This document shows, piece by piece, positions 41,138 to 49,743 of a DNA stretch of 64,000 bases. The translations under genes and the position numbers were made by a program. The stretch's first letter is position 1. The number at the start of each line of letters is the position of its first letter. This DNA is from Verticiella sediminum. Lineage in GTDB: Bacteria > Pseudomonadota > Gammaproteobacteria > Burkholderiales > Burkholderiaceae_B. The DNA lies in assembly GCF_007558815.1 (NCBI RefSeq), contig NZ_VLTJ01000042.1, forward strand, positions 372,001 to 436,000, in the 5' to 3' direction. Under the pieces are notes generated by a model. The model was given only the letters and a program-made list of their open reading frames with translations. It had not been told where the DNA came from and made no database searches.

Positions 41138-42739
41138 ATGAATATTCCCCAGGAAGTCGCCCGTCGGCGCACATTCGCCATCATCTCCCACCCGGACGCG
41201 GGCAAGACCACGCTCACGGAGAAGCTCCTGCTGTTCGCAGGCGCGATCCAGATCGCCGGCAGCGTGAAGTCCCGCAAGGCCTCGCGCCACGCGTCCTCGG
41301 ACTGGATGGAGATCGAAAAGCAGCGCGGCATTTCCGTCGCATCCTCCGTGATGCAGATGGAATACCGCGACTGTGTCATCAACCTGCTCGACACTCCCGG
41401 GCACCAGGACTTCTCGGAGGATACCTATCGGGTCTTGACCGCGGTCGACGCGGCGCTGATGGTGATCGACGCGGCCAACGGCGTGGAGCCGCAGACGATC
41501 CGCCTGCTGCAGGTGTGCCGTGCGCGCAACACGCCCATCATCACCTTCGTCAACAAGTTCGACCGCGAGGTGCGCGAACCGCTCGATCTGCTGGCGGAGA
41601 TCGAACAGCACATCGGCATGGACGCGGTGCCCTTTTCCTGGCCGGTGGGCATGGGGCGCACCTTCCGCGGCGTGTTCGACATCCGCAACGACCGCATGCG
41701 CGTGTTCCGCCCCGGCCAGGACCGCCTGGGCACGGATGACGACGAGTTCGTCCAGGGCTTGGACAACCCCGTCCTCACGGAACGCTTCGACAGCGAATTC
41801 GCCAAGGCGCACGACGAGATCGAGCTCCTGAGCGAAGCGGCGGTGCCCTTCGACCAGCAGGCTTTCCTGGACGCCCGGCAGACGCCGGTGTTCTTTGGCT
41901 CGGCGGTAAACAACTTCGGCGTGCAGGAAGTGCTCGATACGCTGGTCGAGCGCGCGCCCACGCCCGGGCCGCGCCAGGCGCAGGAGCGCGAAGTGCGCCC
42001 CGAGGAACCGAAGTTCACCGGCGTGGTCTTCAAAGTGCAGGCGAACATGGACCCGGCCCACCGCGACCGCGTGGCCTTCGTGCGCGTGAGCAGCGGCCAC
42101 TTCCAGCGCGGCATGCGGCTGACGGTCAGCCGCACCGGCAAGGAGATCCGCCCCAACAACGTGGTGTCGTTCCTGTCGCAGCGCCGCGACCTGCTCGACG
42201 ACGCCTACGCGGGCGATGTCATCGGCATTCCCAACCACGGAGTGTTGCATTTAGGCGACGTTCTCACCGAGGGCGAGAAATTGCAGTTCACGGGGCTGCC
42301 CTTCTTCGCGCCGGAGCTGTTCCAGGCCGTGGAAGTGGCCGATCCGCTGCGCACCAAGCAGTTGCGCACCGGCCTCACCCAGCTCGGCGAGGAAGGCGCG
42401 ATCCAGGTGTTCCGCCCGGCCGTGGGCAGCACGCTGCTGCTGGGCGCCGTCGGGCAACTGCAGTTCGAAGTCGTGGCCCATCGCCTGAAGACCGAGTACG
42501 GGGTCGAGGCACGCCTCTTGCACAGTCGCTACACGATGGCGCGCTGGCTGTCGGCCGAGGACCCGAAGGAGCTCAAACGGTTCATCGACGGCAATCTGGC
42601 CAACATCGCCTACGACGTCGTGGACGCCGTGGCATTTTTGGCAACATCTTCGGCGCAGCTTCGCGTTGCCCAGGAGCTTTACCCGAAAGTACAGTTCCAT
42701 GCGTTGAGAGAACACGGTAGCCAGGTGTTCACCGGATAG
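41138..42739 (+). CDS. prfC: Peptide chain release factor 3
   Basis: A 533-residue translational GTPase that recycles RF1/RF2 after peptide release. GTPase motifs are G1 ISHPDAGKTTLTEKLLLF (residues about 14-31), G2 region KQRGISVASSVMQMEY, G3 LLDTPGHQDFSEDTYR, and G4 ITFVNKFDREVREP. The C-terminal RF3-specific part includes AVGQLQFEVVAHRLKTEYGVEARLL and a conserved LREHGSQVFTG end. The start is the ATG at 41138 (NIPQEVARRRTFAIISHPD). A TAAAAT at 41123-41128 lies only nine bases before the ATG, so any transcript from it would be almost leaderless. Confidence 0.96.
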   Translation: MNIPQEVARRRTFAIISHPDAGKTTLTEKLLLFAGAIQIAGSVKSRKASRHASSDWMEIEKQRGISVASSVMQMEYRDCVINLLDTPGHQDFSEDTYRVLTAVDAALMVIDAANGVEPQTIRLLQVCRARNTPIITFVNKFDREVREPLDLLAEIEQHIGMDAVPFSWPVGMGRTFRGVFDIRNDRMRVFRPGQDRLGTDDDEFVQGLDNPVLTERFDSEFAKAHDEIELLSEAAVPFDQQAFLDARQTPVFFGSAVNNFGVQEVLDTLVERAPTPGPRQAQEREVRPEEPKFTGVVFKVQANMDPAHRDRVAFVRVSSGHFQRGMRLTVSRTGKEIRPNNVVSFLSQRRDLLDDAYAGDVIGIPNHGVLHLGDVLTEGEKLQFTGLPFFAPELFQAVEVADPLRTKQLRTGLTQLGEEGAIQVFRPAVGSTLLLGAVGQLQFEVVAHRLKTEYGVEARLLHSRYTMARWLSAEDPKELKRFIDGNLANIAYDVVDAVAFLATSSAQLRVAQELYPKVQFHALREHGSQVFTG

Positions 42740-42745
42740 TCCGCC

Positions 42746-42775
42746 GGGCGCGCAGCGGCGCGCCCCGATCCTTTT
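42746..42775 (+). terminator. Rho-independent terminator after prfC
   Basis: Perfect 8-bp stem GGGCGCGC/GCGCGCCC with loop AGCG, followed by CGATCCTTTTT. It starts seven bases after the prfC stop. The T-run is short and five bases removed from the stem, so termination may be partial. Confidence 0.6.
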
Positions 42776-42793
42776 TACGGAGGAAGTCCCATC

Positions 42794-43447
42794 ATGTGGG
42801 CCCGCATTTCCCTGTCCTTGCTGGCAGCACTGCTCTTGGCCGCCGCAGCAGGGGCGTGGCTCGGCCAGTTGCTGGTGCAGGGCGCGCCATTCGGCCCGGC
42901 CACGCCCGGCCCCGGCGACACCACCACACAGATTTCGCGCGTGGGCACGGACGGCCAGGCCCAGGTGCCCGAACCCCCTCAGCCTCGTGTCGACGGCACG
43001 CTGGGCGTGCCCTCGCGCGGCGCCCTGACGTCCGGCCAGACGGTGCCGCTGGTCTCGGTGCTCGAACAGGAGAACCGTGGCATTGCGGTCTCGGGCTCCC
43101 AGCCGGCGCCCGACATCGGCGCTTTCGTGGCCAACCTGGAAGGCCAACGGCAAGGCCCCGGCCAGTTCAATGTCGCGCCGGTGGAAACGGGAGCGGCGGA
43201 CGCCGGCGGCCAGCGCGCCGAACTGCCGCCGGAGCTGGCGTTCGCCGTCGCCCGCCCGGCCGACGAGCCCGCACGCCCAGCCTGGCAGGAGTCGCTGTCG
43301 GCCAGCCTGGGCCGCTGCGCCAGCCAGCGCTTCTTCAGCCCCGCCGAGTGCGAGCAGCGCCTGCGCATGCAGTACTGTGAACCCAACGGCGGCTGGGGCC
43401 GGGTGCCCGAATGCCCCGCCGGCACGCGCAACGCCAGCTTGCGCTGA
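42794..43447 (+). CDS. Uncharacterised membrane-anchored protein with C-terminal four-cysteine motif
   Basis: A 217-residue protein I do not recognise. A single N-terminal hydrophobic helix (ISLSLLAALLLAAAAGAWLGQLL, residues about 5-27) is a membrane anchor or uncleaved signal. A long Pro/Gly/Gln-rich, probably disordered stretch (about 30-165) follows. The compact C-terminus has four cysteines spaced RCASQRFFSPAEC...YCEPNGGW...ECP (residues about 173-208), suggesting two disulfides in the periplasm. A clear AGGAGG-like site (GGAGGAAG) precedes the ATG at 42794. It sits alone between the prfC hairpin and a strong terminator, so it has its own promoter or partial read-through. Confidence 0.75.
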   Translation: MWARISLSLLAALLLAAAAGAWLGQLLVQGAPFGPATPGPGDTTTQISRVGTDGQAQVPEPPQPRVDGTLGVPSRGALTSGQTVPLVSVLEQENRGIAVSGSQPAPDIGAFVANLEGQRQGPGQFNVAPVETGAADAGGQRAELPPELAFAVARPADEPARPAWQESLSASLGRCASQRFFSPAECEQRLRMQYCEPNGGWGRVPECPAGTRNASLR

Positions 43448-43448
43448 C

Positions 43449-43499
43449 GGCGGCCGGCCCGGCTCCACCGTGGCGCTGCCCCCGAGGAGGCGCTTTTCG
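43449..43499 (-). repeat. Degenerate extragenic repetitive element, copy in reverse orientation
   Basis: Read on the minus strand this spacer contains GCCTCCTCGGGGGCAGCGCC followed by a GGTGGAGCC-like stretch and GGCCGG, which resembles the element at 582-646 with many substitutions. The similarity is partial and could reflect base composition. Confidence 0.35.
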
Positions 43500-43519
43500 G
43501 CTTGGCGCTGACGGACGGC

Positions 43520-43549
43520 AAAAAAAAGCGCCACCAGGCGCTTTTTTTT
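43520..43549. terminator. Bidirectional Rho-independent terminator
   Basis: Eight A, then stem GCGCC, loop ACCA, stem GGCGC, then eight T. The symmetrical A/T tracts let it stop transcription from both the uncharacterised plus-strand gene (ends 43447) and bfr on the minus strand (ends 43569). Confidence 0.88.
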
Positions 43550-43568
43550 CGTCCATGCAACCCCGGCC

Positions 43569-44048
43569 TCAGTCCGACTCGGGCGACATCTGAGACTGCA
43601 GATAGTTCTGCAGCCCGACCTGTTCGATCAGGCCGATCTGGGTTTCGAGGTAGTCGATGTGCTCTTCGGTATCGTCGAGGATGTCCTGCAGCAGATCGCG
43701 CGAGACATAATCGCGCACCGACTCACAGTGGGCGATGCCGTCCTTGACCGTCACTTGAGCGGCGGTCTCGAGATTGAGGTCGCACTGCAGCAGTTCGGGC
43801 ACGTTCTCGCCGATCTGCAGCTTGTGCAGATCCTGCAGGTTGGGCAGGGCATCGAGCATGAAGATGCGCTGGATCAGCCGATCGGCATGCTTCATTTCGC
43901 CGATGGATTCTTCGTACTCGTGCTTGCCGAGCTTTTCCAGGCCCCAGTGACGCAGCATGCGCGCGTGCAGGAAGTATTGGTTGATCGCGGTCAGCTCGTT
44001 GGTGAGCTGAGCGTTCAGGTATTGGATGACAATGGGATCGCCTTTCAC
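43569..44048 (-). CDS. bfr: Bacterioferritin
   Basis: A 159-residue haem-containing ferritin that forms a 24-subunit iron-storage shell. Ferroxidase-centre residues are at their canonical numbers: Glu18, Glu51 and His54, with further acidic and histidine ligands in the HCESVRDYVSRDLLQDILDDTEEHIDYLE helices (Glu94, Glu127, His130 by family numbering). Met52, the haem ligand, is present in EMKHAD. The last residues (NYLQSQMSPESD) are typical. The ferredoxin gene bfd lies 124 bases upstream on the same strand, the usual functional partner for iron release. Confidence 0.97.
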   Translation of the reverse strand: MKGDPIVIQYLNAQLTNELTAINQYFLHARMLRHWGLEKLGKHEYEESIGEMKHADRLIQRIFMLDALPNLQDLHKLQIGENVPELLQCDLNLETAAQVTVKDGIAHCESVRDYVSRDLLQDILDDTEEHIDYLETQIGLIEQVGLQNYLQSQMSPESD

Positions 44049-44172
44049 GTGCTTCTCCTGGCAAAGACGGTTTCGCTACAGACGCGTACCTTAACAGGGG
44101 AATGCGCACGTTCGGAGGCCTCCGCTCACGATCGTGAGCGGGTATGCAAACGACAATGGAAATCAGTAGGAA

Positions 44173-44493
44173 TCAGGCCGCTTCGGCCAGCGACGGGGCC
44201 GTGCGCGGCACGCGCGAAATCCAGCGCACCGGCGCGCTCAGGGCGGGGGCCATGGGCATGCGGGCCGGCGCCGGCGTGCGTGCCAACTGGCGCTGCGCGG
44301 CGTGCGCGCTGGAATGGCATGCGGCAGGCCCGGGGCAGCCGCCCGGCAGCAGCGCAGCGGCCGCGCCGGCGCAGGTGCCGCAGCAGCTTGCGACGCCGGT
44401 TTCGAGCTGCAGCTCCTCGAAGCTGCGCGCCCCGGCGGCCACGCTCTCGCGCAGTTCGGCCTCGGTGATGCCATTACAGATGCAGATGTACAT
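44173..44493 (-). CDS. bfd: Bacterioferritin-associated ferredoxin with C-terminal extension
   Basis: A [2Fe-2S] ferredoxin that binds bacterioferritin and delivers electrons for iron mobilisation. The four cluster cysteines are exactly at Cys4, Cys6, Cys38 and Cys41 (MYICICNG... and SCCGTCAG), the Bfd fold being the first 55 residues. Family members are usually about 60-75 residues; this one is 106, with a tail rich in Ala, Pro and Arg from about residue 50, including two extra cysteines (CPGPAAC). The upstream spacer has an AT-rich, Fur-box-like stretch, as expected for a gene induced under iron limitation. Confidence 0.93.
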   Translation of the reverse strand: MYICICNGITEAELRESVAAGARSFEELQLETGVASCCGTCAGAAAALLPGGCPGPAACHSSAHAAQRQLARTPAPARMPMAPALSAPVRWISRVPRTAPSLAEAA

Positions 44494-44562
44494 AGAGCGA
44501 TGTCAGCCGTGAAGCCCGCCTCCGCCATGCTGCCCACGAAGACGATAGATAACGCGAACAGG

Positions 44563-44581
44563 AATAATTATTAATTAATAT
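44563..44581. promoter_or_regulatory. Possible Fur box upstream of bfd
   Basis: A 19-base stretch AATAATTATTAATTAATAT, about 70 bases before the bfd start, in the most AT-rich part of the 221-base spacer between bfd and manC. It resembles three consecutive NATWAT hexamers of a Fur site only approximately, so the call is tentative. Confidence 0.3.
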
Positions 44582-44714
44582 CGCATCCAGGGCAAGTCGA
44601 CAGCCTGCCTTTTTTCCCCTCGGCAACAAGGGCCCGTACGGGTGCTCGACAGTATTCACAGGCCGTTACCACTCCATGCTGCGCCGGGCTTTGTAACCGC
44701 TATACTCGCCGCCT

Positions 44715-46130
44715 ATGAGCACGGTCCCAGTCATTCTTTCCGGCGGGCGCGGCGCGCGCCTGTGGCCGGTTTCCCGCGAGCTGCACCCCAAGCCCTTCAT
44801 CCGGCTTGCCGATGGCGCCAGCCTGCTTCAAAAAGCTTTCCTGCGCGCGGCGAACCTGCCCGGCGTCTCGGAGGTTCTCACCGTCACCAACCGCGATCTG
44901 TACTTCAAGACCGCGGACGAATACAACGAAGTCAACCGGCGGCGTACCGACCTGGGGTTCATCCTGGAGACCGAGGGCCGCAACACCGCCCCGGCCATCG
45001 CCGCCGCCGCGCTCACCGTGGGCGAGCGGCATGGCGAGGACACCGTGCTGCTCGTGCTCACGGCGGACCACCTGATCGCCGACCTGGACGCCTTTGGCAA
45101 GGCGGTCGAGCAGGCCGCTGGCCTCGCCGGGCAGGGCCGCGTGGTCACCTTCGGCATCAAGCCCGAGAGCCCGGAGACGGGCTACGGCTACATCGAGGCC
45201 GACGGCCACGACGTGCTGCGCTTCGTCGAGAAGCCCGACCTGCAAACGGCCCGCGAATACCTGCAGAGCGGCCGCTTCCTCTGGAACTCGGGCATGTTCT
45301 GCCTGACCGTGCGCACCGCCCTGCAGGAGCTCGAGGCGCACGCGCCCGAGGTGCTGGCGGCCGTGCGCGCCACGCTCGCCGCATCGAACACCATCGCCGG
45401 CGACGGCCGCTACCAGATCGATCTCGCCGCGGCCGAGTTCGCCAAGGCGCCGGACATCTCGATCGACTATGCGCTCATGGAGAAGACGCACAAGGCCGCG
45501 GTCGTCTCGTGCGCCATCGGCTGGAGCGACGTCGGCTCGTGGAACGCCATCGGCGAACTGGTCGAGCCCGACGCCTCGGGCAACCGCGTCGACGGCAACG
45601 CCATGCTGCACGAAGCGCACAACTGCTACGTGCGCAGCCATGACCGCCTGGTCGCCGCCGTGGGTGTGCAGGACCTGGTCATCGTCGACACGCCCGACGC
45701 CGTGCTCGTGGCCGACCGCCACCGCGTGCAGGAGGTCAAGCACATCGTCGAGCGCCTGCGCGCCGACGATCACGATGCCCACCGCCTGCATCGCACCGTG
45801 CACCGCCCCTGGGGCACCTACACCACGCTCGAGGAAGGCGAACGCTTCAAGATCAAGCGCATCGTCGTCACCCCCGGCCACAGCCTGTCGCTGCAGATGC
45901 ACCACCACCGCAGCGAGCACTGGGTCGTGGTGAGCGGCATGGCCACCATCGTCAACGGCGAGAACACCATCAGCCTGGGGCCCAACCAGTCCACCTACAT
46001 CCCCGCCGGCTGCCAGCACCGCCTGGCCAACCCCGGCAAGCTGCCGCTGGTGCTCATCGAGGTGCAGAGCGGCGAATACCTGGGCGAAGACGACATCGTG
46101 CGCTTCGAGGACGTCTACGGGCGCAGCTAG
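44715..46130 (+). CDS. manC: Mannose-1-phosphate guanylyltransferase / mannose-6-phosphate isomerase
   Basis: A 471-residue bifunctional type II enzyme. The N-terminal pyrophosphorylase part has PVILSGGRGARLWPVSRELHPKPFIRLADGASLLQKAF (activation/nucleotide site, residues about 4-41), VLTADHLI, GYGYIEA and FVEKPDLQTA. The C-terminal cupin-type phosphomannose isomerase includes RPWGTYTTLEEGERFKIKRIVVTPGHSLSLQMHHHRSEHWVVVSGMA and STYIPAGCQHRLANPGKLPLVLIEVQSGEYLGEDDIVRFED. It makes GDP-mannose, precursor of mannose-, rhamnose-, fucose- or perosamine-containing glycans, and fits the adjacent glycosyltransferase cluster. TATACT at 44701-44706 lies only eight bases before the ATG. Confidence 0.95.
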   Translation: MSTVPVILSGGRGARLWPVSRELHPKPFIRLADGASLLQKAFLRAANLPGVSEVLTVTNRDLYFKTADEYNEVNRRRTDLGFILETEGRNTAPAIAAAALTVGERHGEDTVLLVLTADHLIADLDAFGKAVEQAAGLAGQGRVVTFGIKPESPETGYGYIEADGHDVLRFVEKPDLQTAREYLQSGRFLWNSGMFCLTVRTALQELEAHAPEVLAAVRATLAASNTIAGDGRYQIDLAAAEFAKAPDISIDYALMEKTHKAAVVSCAIGWSDVGSWNAIGELVEPDASGNRVDGNAMLHEAHNCYVRSHDRLVAAVGVQDLVIVDTPDAVLVADRHRVQEVKHIVERLRADDHDAHRLHRTVHRPWGTYTTLEEGERFKIKRIVVTPGHSLSLQMHHHRSEHWVVVSGMATIVNGENTISLGPNQSTYIPAGCQHRLANPGKLPLVLIEVQSGEYLGEDDIVRFEDVYGRS

Positions 46131-46160
46131 ATCGGTTCGCGGGTCGCGCAGCGCGTCGCC

Positions 46161-46184
46161 AACGCCGCCCTCAGGGGCGGCGTT
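46161..46184 (+). terminator. Terminator-like hairpin between manC and the convergent glycosyltransferase operon
   Basis: Stem AACGCCGCC pairing with GGCGGCGTT around a short CTCAGG-type loop, 30 bases after the manC stop. The following GTGCTTTCC gives only a weak T-tract. Both flanking operons converge here. Confidence 0.6.
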
Positions 46185-46303
46185 GTGCTTTCCGGCTTTC
46201 CGCGTCTTCAGCGGGCAAGCGTAAGCAGATACCTTGCTACATGCCTGCTTGCAAGTGGACAAATCCCAGTGCAGCCGCGTTGCGCGGTTCGGGACACGCT
46301 ACG

Positions 46304-49300
46304 TCACTGGCCCTGCCCGTACGGCAGCCGCGCGGGCGGCGCCACATCGTTGGCGTCGCCCTCGAGCATGGCGAGCAGCCGGCGCGAGATATCCGGCCAG
46401 CGCCGCGCGTCGCACCAGCGCCGTCCCCGCTCGGCGAGCGCCGCCAGCTCGGCCTCGTCGTTCATCAGCATCCACAGCCCTTCGGCGACGGCAGCGTCGT
46501 CCATGCCGTGCAGGCGGTGCACGGCGTCGGCAACCTCGTCGAAGATGCCGAGCGGCGTCACCACCACGGGCTTGCCGGTGGCCAGCCCGCCGCGGACCGC
46601 GCCGCTCGCGGACTCCTGGGTCTCCTGGTAGGGATAGACGATGAGCTCTGCGGTCTGCAGCCACGCCTGGCTCTCGGCGTCCGGCAGGAAGTCGGTGATC
46701 ATCGTCACCCGGCCGTGCAGCCCCAGGCGCTCGACGAGCGCTTCGCAATCGCGCTTTTCCTGCTCGGACACGGGCGCCGGATAGAGCGCGGTGACGAACA
46801 GCAGATGCAGGCTCGCATCCAGACGCGCGAGGCGCGCGAACGCACGCAGCAGCGTCTGCGCGCCCTTGTGCGGCAGCAGAAAGCCATACATCGCGACGAT
46901 CCGCTTGCCCGCCAGACCGCGCGCGCGGCGCTCGGCCTCGGCATCGACCGGCGCCAGCACAGGCACGCCGTGCGGCAACAGCATCACGTTCTCGACCAGC
47001 CCGAACGACTTCAGCCGGTTCATGTCTTCCACGCTGTGCACCACGATCTGGTGGGCCTGCGAGAGATCGACGTTGACCACGGACAGCGAGATGCGATCGC
47101 CCTGCTCCTTGCGCACGACGTCCGCGCTCGAGTGCAGGAAGACGTAGCTGCGCACGCCGCGCTCGCGCAGGCGGCGCACGAGCCGGCCCAGCGCGCGCAC
47201 GGAGAAGAAGCCGAAGTTGTACTGGATCACCACCGCGTCGACGTCCGCCGACTCGAGCTGGGCTTCGACGTCCGCCAGCACGTCGTTGTCGATGTCCTCC
47301 CGCCAGCAGCGCCGCACGAAATCCTCGTCCTCGCCGAGCTGGGCGTGGGCGTGCGCGGCGAGCATGAGCAGGCGGTCGCGCGGAATGGCCTGGGCGAGAA
47401 AAGCCGAATACGTCGCGATGCCGCAGCGCGTGTTCCAGGAGGACACCCAGGCCACGCGCGGCTCGCGGCGCCAGCCGGGCGCCGCCTCGACCGCCGCGAT
47501 GGCCGCGCGGGCGCGCTCGGCCACCCGTGCCCAGGTGTACTCGTTGAGAACGAGCGCGCGCGCCGCCTCGGTGCGCCGGGCCCGGCCGGCGGGCGACAGG
47601 CCGTGCACTTCGCGCATCAGCTCGGCCAGATGGCTGGCCTTGGGATCGGCCCAGACCGAATGCGGCACGCCGAGATGGCTGCGCGCGAAGGCGAAATCGA
47701 AATCGCACAACCAGGCCGTCTCGGGCGTGCAGAAATCGCGGTGGCCGCCCCAGGCGGTGACGATCACCGGCAGATCGAACAGCATCGCCTCGGCCATGGG
47801 CATGCCGAAGCCCTCGCCCCGGCTCGGCGCCACCAGGGCCTGGCAGGCCTGGTAGAGCCAGAGCAACTGCTCGTCCGGGATGTCTTCGTTGATGATGGCG
47901 ACCCGGGGATAGTCGTGGTCGCGTGCCTGCCAGCGGGCCAACTGCTCGAACACATCGTTGTGCGGGTTCGGAAAGGTCTTGATGACGAGGACCACGTCGT
48001 CGGCACGCCGGAACGCCTTGCCCCAGGCTTCGAGCAGCACGTCCACGCCCTTGCGCGCAAAGCACGAGGACACGTGCAGAAAGCGAAAGCCGGCCTCTGC
48101 CTCGGCGGGCAGGGCGAACGGCTGCGGCGTACGCGCCAGCACGTGATCCACGCCGATGCCCGTGGTCACGATGGGCGTGCGTATCCCGCTCTGGCGCAGG
48201 ATGCGCGCCGAGGAGGTCGCTGCCGTGGTGACCAGGTCCAGGCCGCGATTGAACGCGGCCACATAGGCCGCCGGAAACACCGACTCCTCCCAGCAATAGG
48301 CGTGCATGACGCGCAGCTCGCCGCGCATGCCGTCCACCCACGGCGGATACTGGAAACGCAGCGATACGCGCGGTGGCGCGCCGAACTGGCGCTGCGTCCG
48401 CGCGCGCTGCGCGAGCAGCGCAGCCTCGGGCGCATGGCGCTCCAGCCAGTCGGGCTCCTGGCTGCCGCCCTGCGCGCCCTGGCCGTCCAGGCCGACGTCC
48501 ACATCCTGCGCAGCCAGCGCCAGCGCCATGTTGCGATTCACGATCGCCAGGCTGTAGAACGAGTCGACGGGGCCTTCGACCTGCCAGTACTCGCCGTCCG
48601 GACCCTCGGCCGGCATGGGCGGCGCAATCGGTGCATGGATCTGCAGGCCGCCGAGGTAGGTGGCCAGCCCCTCGCGCAGGTTGTGCGTCTCGTAGCGTGC
48701 GAGGTTGCGCCGCTGGCCGCGCAGAATGCGCCGGCGCAGGCCGGGCTGGGTGAGCACCGTGTGCATCAGCGCGGCGATGTCGCGCGGCTCGCGCGTCGCG
48801 TGCTCGAGCACGAGCCCGCCTTCGCCCATGGTCGCGGCGAGCGCCCCCGCATCGCGCGCGATCACCGGCACGTCGTGCTGCATGGCCTCGATGACCGGCA
48901 TGCAGAAGCCTTCGTGCTCGCTCAGGCACACGAACAGCGAAGCCGACCGGTACAGCGCCTGCAGGCCGGCCTCGTCCACCTTGCCGGTGATCCAGACGCG
49001 CGACTCGCCGCCGCGCGCCTGCGCCATGTCGCGCAGGCGACGCTCGTATGCCTCGCTGGTGGTGCCCCCGGCCAGGATCAGCCGGGCCGGCTGGTCGGTG
49101 TAGTGCAGGAACTCGTCGAACACCTCGATCAGCTCGTGCTGATGCTTGTTCTCGTTGATCCGGCCGACGAAGAGGATATTCAGCGTCTGGTGCAGTCGCC
49201 CGGCGAGTTCGGCATCCCAGGGCAGACCGCGCGTGGCGTCCAGGTCGACCAGCAGCGCCAGCGTGACGACGTTGGCGTAGCCCGCCTCACGCAGTTCCTC

Positions 49301-49711
49301 GCTGTTGTAGTCCGAATCGCCGATCGCGCCCACGCACTGCGGCGCCCAGCGCCGCAACTGCTCGCGGCCCAGGCACGCCAGGCGCTGCAGGTCCTCGCCG
49401 TGCAGCAGGTGCGGCGGCGTGATGTTGTGATAGATCAGGATGCGCGGCGCGGCCAGGCTCTCGAGCCAGGCGTCGTCGTCGAACCCCAGGCTGTGGTGCT
49501 GCAGCAACACGTAGTCCGCGCCGGCGGGTAGCTGCGCGAGCAGGTGCACTTCCTCGCTCAACGAAGGCGGCGGCGGCTCGATGCAGAAGATCTCGGATTC
49601 GTAGCCCAGCTCTCGCAGCAGGCGACGGGTGTAGAACAGGCTCTTGGTGACACCATCACCCACCGAGCAGCTCGGGTGGAACTGGTGAATGGCGCGAACG
49701 GGTGATGGCAT
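46304..49711 (-). CDS. Three-module GT4 family glycosyltransferase
   Basis: A 1135-residue cytoplasmic protein made of three successive GT-B (GT4) units. Module 1 (about residues 1-345) starts AIHQFHPSCSVGDGVTKSLFYTRRLLRELG and has ILFVGRINENKHQHELIE and the catalytic EX7E motif EHEGFCMPVIEA near residue 265. Module 2 (about 380-760) has FLHVSSCFARKGVDVLLEAW and EGFGMPMAEAM near residue 631. Module 3 (about 765-1120) has AWVSSWNTRCGIATYSAFLA, YGFLLPHKGAQTLLRAF and, at the EX7E position, QESASGAVRGG near residue 1030, where the second Glu is missing. Such proteins can add several sugars in sequence. The ATG at 49709-49711 follows the coiled-coil gene by 32 bases. Confidence 0.88.
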   Translation of the reverse strand: MPSPVRAIHQFHPSCSVGDGVTKSLFYTRRLLRELGYESEIFCIEPPPPSLSEEVHLLAQLPAGADYVLLQHHSLGFDDDAWLESLAAPRILIYHNITPPHLLHGEDLQRLACLGREQLRRWAPQCVGAIGDSDYNSEELREAGYANVVTLALLVDLDATRGLPWDAELAGRLHQTLNILFVGRINENKHQHELIEVFDEFLHYTDQPARLILAGGTTSEAYERRLRDMAQARGGESRVWITGKVDEAGLQALYRSASLFVCLSEHEGFCMPVIEAMQHDVPVIARDAGALAATMGEGGLVLEHATREPRDIAALMHTVLTQPGLRRRILRGQRRNLARYETHNLREGLATYLGGLQIHAPIAPPMPAEGPDGEYWQVEGPVDSFYSLAIVNRNMALALAAQDVDVGLDGQGAQGGSQEPDWLERHAPEAALLAQRARTQRQFGAPPRVSLRFQYPPWVDGMRGELRVMHAYCWEESVFPAAYVAAFNRGLDLVTTAATSSARILRQSGIRTPIVTTGIGVDHVLARTPQPFALPAEAEAGFRFLHVSSCFARKGVDVLLEAWGKAFRRADDVVLVIKTFPNPHNDVFEQLARWQARDHDYPRVAIINEDIPDEQLLWLYQACQALVAPSRGEGFGMPMAEAMLFDLPVIVTAWGGHRDFCTPETAWLCDFDFAFARSHLGVPHSVWADPKASHLAELMREVHGLSPAGRARRTEAARALVLNEYTWARVAERARAAIAAVEAAPGWRREPRVAWVSSWNTRCGIATYSAFLAQAIPRDRLLMLAAHAHAQLGEDEDFVRRCWREDIDNDVLADVEAQLESADVDAVVIQYNFGFFSVRALGRLVRRLRERGVRSYVFLHSSADVVRKEQGDRISLSVVNVDLSQAHQIVVHSVEDMNRLKSFGLVENVMLLPHGVPVLAPVDAEAERRARGLAGKRIVAMYGFLLPHKGAQTLLRAFARLARLDASLHLLFVTALYPAPVSEQEKRDCEALVERLGLHGRVTMITDFLPDAESQAWLQTAELIVYPYQETQESASGAVRGGLATGKPVVVTPLGIFDEVADAVHRLHGMDDAAVAEGLWMLMNDEAELAALAERGRRWCDARRWPDISRRLLAMLEGDANDVAPPARLPYGQGQ

Positions 49712-49743
49712 GGAAGAAGAAAAGGGGTCGCGACGCGGCAGCG

